Positions 62,105 to 64,000 of a stretch of DNA of 64,000 bases are shown here, in pieces. A program made the position numbers and the translations under genes. The notes under the pieces were generated by a model. The model had not been told where the DNA came from. It ran no database searches and saw nothing but the letters and a program-made list of their open reading frames with translations. The first letter of the stretch is position 1; every line of letters starts with the position of its first letter. The stretch is from Mesodorylaimus sp. YZB2_4 (taxonomy: Eukaryota > Nematoda > Enoplea > Dorylaimida > Dorylaimidae), in NCBI GenBank assembly GCA_030248295.1, contig JASANH010000193.1, positions 558,001-622,000 of the forward strand, written 5' to 3'.

Positions 62105-62600
62105 TAATATGGGTCTACTGTCAAACCGTTCCAGCAACAGTGGTAGCTGGAACGGTTTGGCCGGAACAGCTCCTTGCCCCCGAGACCTGTCTGCTGTTAC
62201 CTGTGGTACCTTCCCCGGTTATGGATCGGGATACCTACACGCGTACGTAGGTTCGAATCTACCCTGCGAGGTCCCTACCGAAACGGACGCTAATATAGAT
62301 GACCCTTTATTAGGCCGACGGGCGGACACCTCTACGCTGGACAACTAACCAAGTGAAGAGCACTGATAGGAAGGGCAGCTGGGGGATGAGACCCAACCGC
62401 ACCGATCGACGAGTAGATGATGACTGACGAGCAGTGTAGGCAGGCTGGCCGAGGGGCCGATCCAGGCGCTGAAGATAAACCAGTCACGGTTAGATCTGGG
62501 CTCGCTCTGCTCTCCTCAAAGAGGCCTATGGAAGTAAACACTTTGTGCACTGGACACATGTGCTGCCGGGTGGTCTACCGAATGGTAGGTCAACCCCCCG
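62105..62600 (+). repeat. SINE-B-related repeat
   Basis: GGTTCGAATCTACCCTGCG (box B type), CCGAAACGGACGCTAATA, AGGAAGGGCAGCTGGGG and CTCGCTCTGCTCTC line up with 53440-54190. Here the blocks are contiguous, so this copy shows the unbroken order. Confidence 0.65.
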
Positions 62601-63093
62601 TCAATAGATTAGGGCTGCATACCGCACTGCATTGTTGCCGGGATGTTTGAAATGCGCAAATTTGCCCTACCCATCTCTTAGGCTGTTGAGATATGGTTGT
62701 TGGTGAGGCAGCTCACGCCTCTGATGTCACTCAGCAAATCCTGATCAATCACTGCTTCGACAGCACAACCCAAATTTAGCATGGCCAAGTCAGTAAGCCT
62801 ATGGACATGCTTAAAGGACCTACCAGCTGATTGAAGTGTTGCCAGGCACCTGGCACAAGTCAGGTAGATCCACAGCATGCAAATGGCCCTGTTCATATTT
62901 TAGCGCGTCACCTAACGCGTCTGCGCACTCGAGTGTGAATGGGCTGATCCATTTGCCAGTGAGTGACGATCAATCGATGACATCAGTTCTTAACTATGGG
63001 TATACACCAGCCAAACACGAGCCATACATGCGGGATGACACCTACATTTTTGACAGGGAATAATGATGATTCTACACAGGCAGTAAAAAATCA
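62601..63093. other. spacer
   Basis: No gene or repeat recognised. Confidence 0.35.
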
Positions 63094-63631
63094 TTAATCA
63101 GAATCAGTTGTGGACGAGCTATTTTTCATCTGATCCATCCTCGACTGCAATGATGTGGCAAATGTTGATGAATGCTCATTCAACAAACGTCCAGTTTCGC
63201 CCATTGGCGAATTGAGCAGCGATACAGTTTCGGCTCGAACTTGCAATGGATTTTTCAGCATGAGGACTATTCGCTCTGCTTCTTTAATAGTAAGCACTCG
63301 ATCTTCATAAACGACCGCTAAAATAACAAAAGATGTCAAATGGAAATTAAATGAGGCTAGATATCTTACCCAGGGGCACAAGCCAATTCGTCTGCTTGGC
63401 CCATCGTAATGCTGTTGGCAAGTAACTACGATCTCGTATTTTTCCACTGACAACATCGAGACGCCCATCGTCCTCTTCTTTGATATATCTTTTCGTATAT
63501 AGCAGCGAAGTCAACATTTCTACATCGTCATCGAAAAAAGACGCTAGGCCTTCGAGTGTTGTTCCACGAAGGACTGACCAGATGACTTTGGGTCGTTGTA
63601 GCCTGGCCATTGCTATCCCGCTTGCTGACAT
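63094..63631 (-). CDS. short protein of unknown function
   Basis: Two exons, 63631-63370 and 63317-63094, joined in phase 1 (G|CG), give 161 residues. The sequence is mixed helical: LFFDDDVEML-like acidic stretch (SFFDDDVEMLTSLLYTKRYI), DRSYLPTALRWAKQTNWLVPL, EDRVLTIKEAERIVLML, and a Ser/Asp-rich tail. There is no signal peptide or membrane span. I do not recognise the family. A strong acceptor (TTTTTAG|G) stands directly before the ATG. This means either a 5' untranslated intron, a trans-splice site as is common in nematodes, or further coding exons upstream toward the window edge. Confidence 0.5.
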
Positions 63632-64000
63632 CCTAAAAACACAGTTTAAGTAGAGAGAAGGACCTTGAAGGTCATGAATTTTGAGGGGCAGGACAAGAAT
63701 CAATGATTATGAAAGCGTGGAACTAAATGTCAAATGCCTAATGTTCCTCGAACGGGCATAATCCAATCCAGACACAACCAGTCTTGCTGACTGTAGCATC
63801 GACCAGTCCGCCCATCCGGGCAGGTGGTCGCTCCTTATCCGATTTCACTGCTGGATCGACCCCGATCTGTCTACATACGGGTATACCGCACAGACCCATT
63901 CTTTTTCCAAATCCATATAAAATAAGCCCGATTCTCCCGTGCCTTTTGAGGAGGCCTTCTGGATAGTGAAAAAGATAAGATCAGTTTGGGAAGGATGTAT

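Noticed and set aside
63738-63995. Minus-strand frame at the right edge, with an acceptor-like CTATCCAG
   Set aside because: Possibly an upstream exon of the last gene, but no good donor joins it and the family is unknown; it runs off the window.

Overview
The window is eukaryotic: genes are split by short GT-AG introns, strands alternate, there are no operons or Shine-Dalgarno sites, and retroposons are frequent. A cuticle collagen with the N-terminal transmembrane domain and a CDHCP..PRTAPGY C-terminus points to a nematode. An intact UHRF1 is absent from Caenorhabditis and suggests a lineage that kept maintenance DNA methylation, such as an early-branching (enoplean or plectid-like) nematode. 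That placement is inference. Exon boundaries were read by eye from splice motifs, reading phase and family similarity.

Layout. 1-5.4 kb, plus strand: REEP5/6-type ER-shaping protein (in-frame stop), membrane-anchored C-type lectin, cuticle collagen. 6.9-10.7 kb, plus: anoctamin (TMEM16). 10.8-20.6 kb, minus: mitochondrial ribosomal protein uS2m, an 11-exon TECPR2 homologue ending in a possible LC3-interacting motif, and a divergent GSK3-family kinase. 22.5-24.5 kb, plus: an intronless protein with four copies of an unrecognised repeat. 25.6-26.2 kb: a small secreted Gly/His-rich peptide. 26.6-30.1 kb: a damaged organic-anion transporter (SLCO/OATP) locus carrying a 5'-truncated LINE. 30.7-48.1 kb: four tandem alkylglycerol monooxygenase (AGMO) paralogues with the same nine-exon plan, one with a 2-bp frameshifting deletion. 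50.8-55.9 kb, minus: UHRF1. 58.5-61.1 kb, plus: RING/B-box (TRIM-like) protein. 63.1-63.6 kb, minus: a short unrecognised gene.

Introns and spacers hold several distinct tRNA-headed SINE families, a terminal-inverted-repeat element nested in one SINE with a 5-bp target duplication, and a BEL/Pao-like scrap. The best mobile-DNA observation is that the LINE in the SLCO locus and one tRNA-derived SINE family end in the same 3' tail, as expected for a SINE mobilised by its partner LINE.

The genes do not form one pathway. The AGMO array (ether-lipid cleavage) is the only functional cluster. UHRF1 concerns DNA methylation, TECPR2 autophagy and ER export, and the collagen the cuticle.
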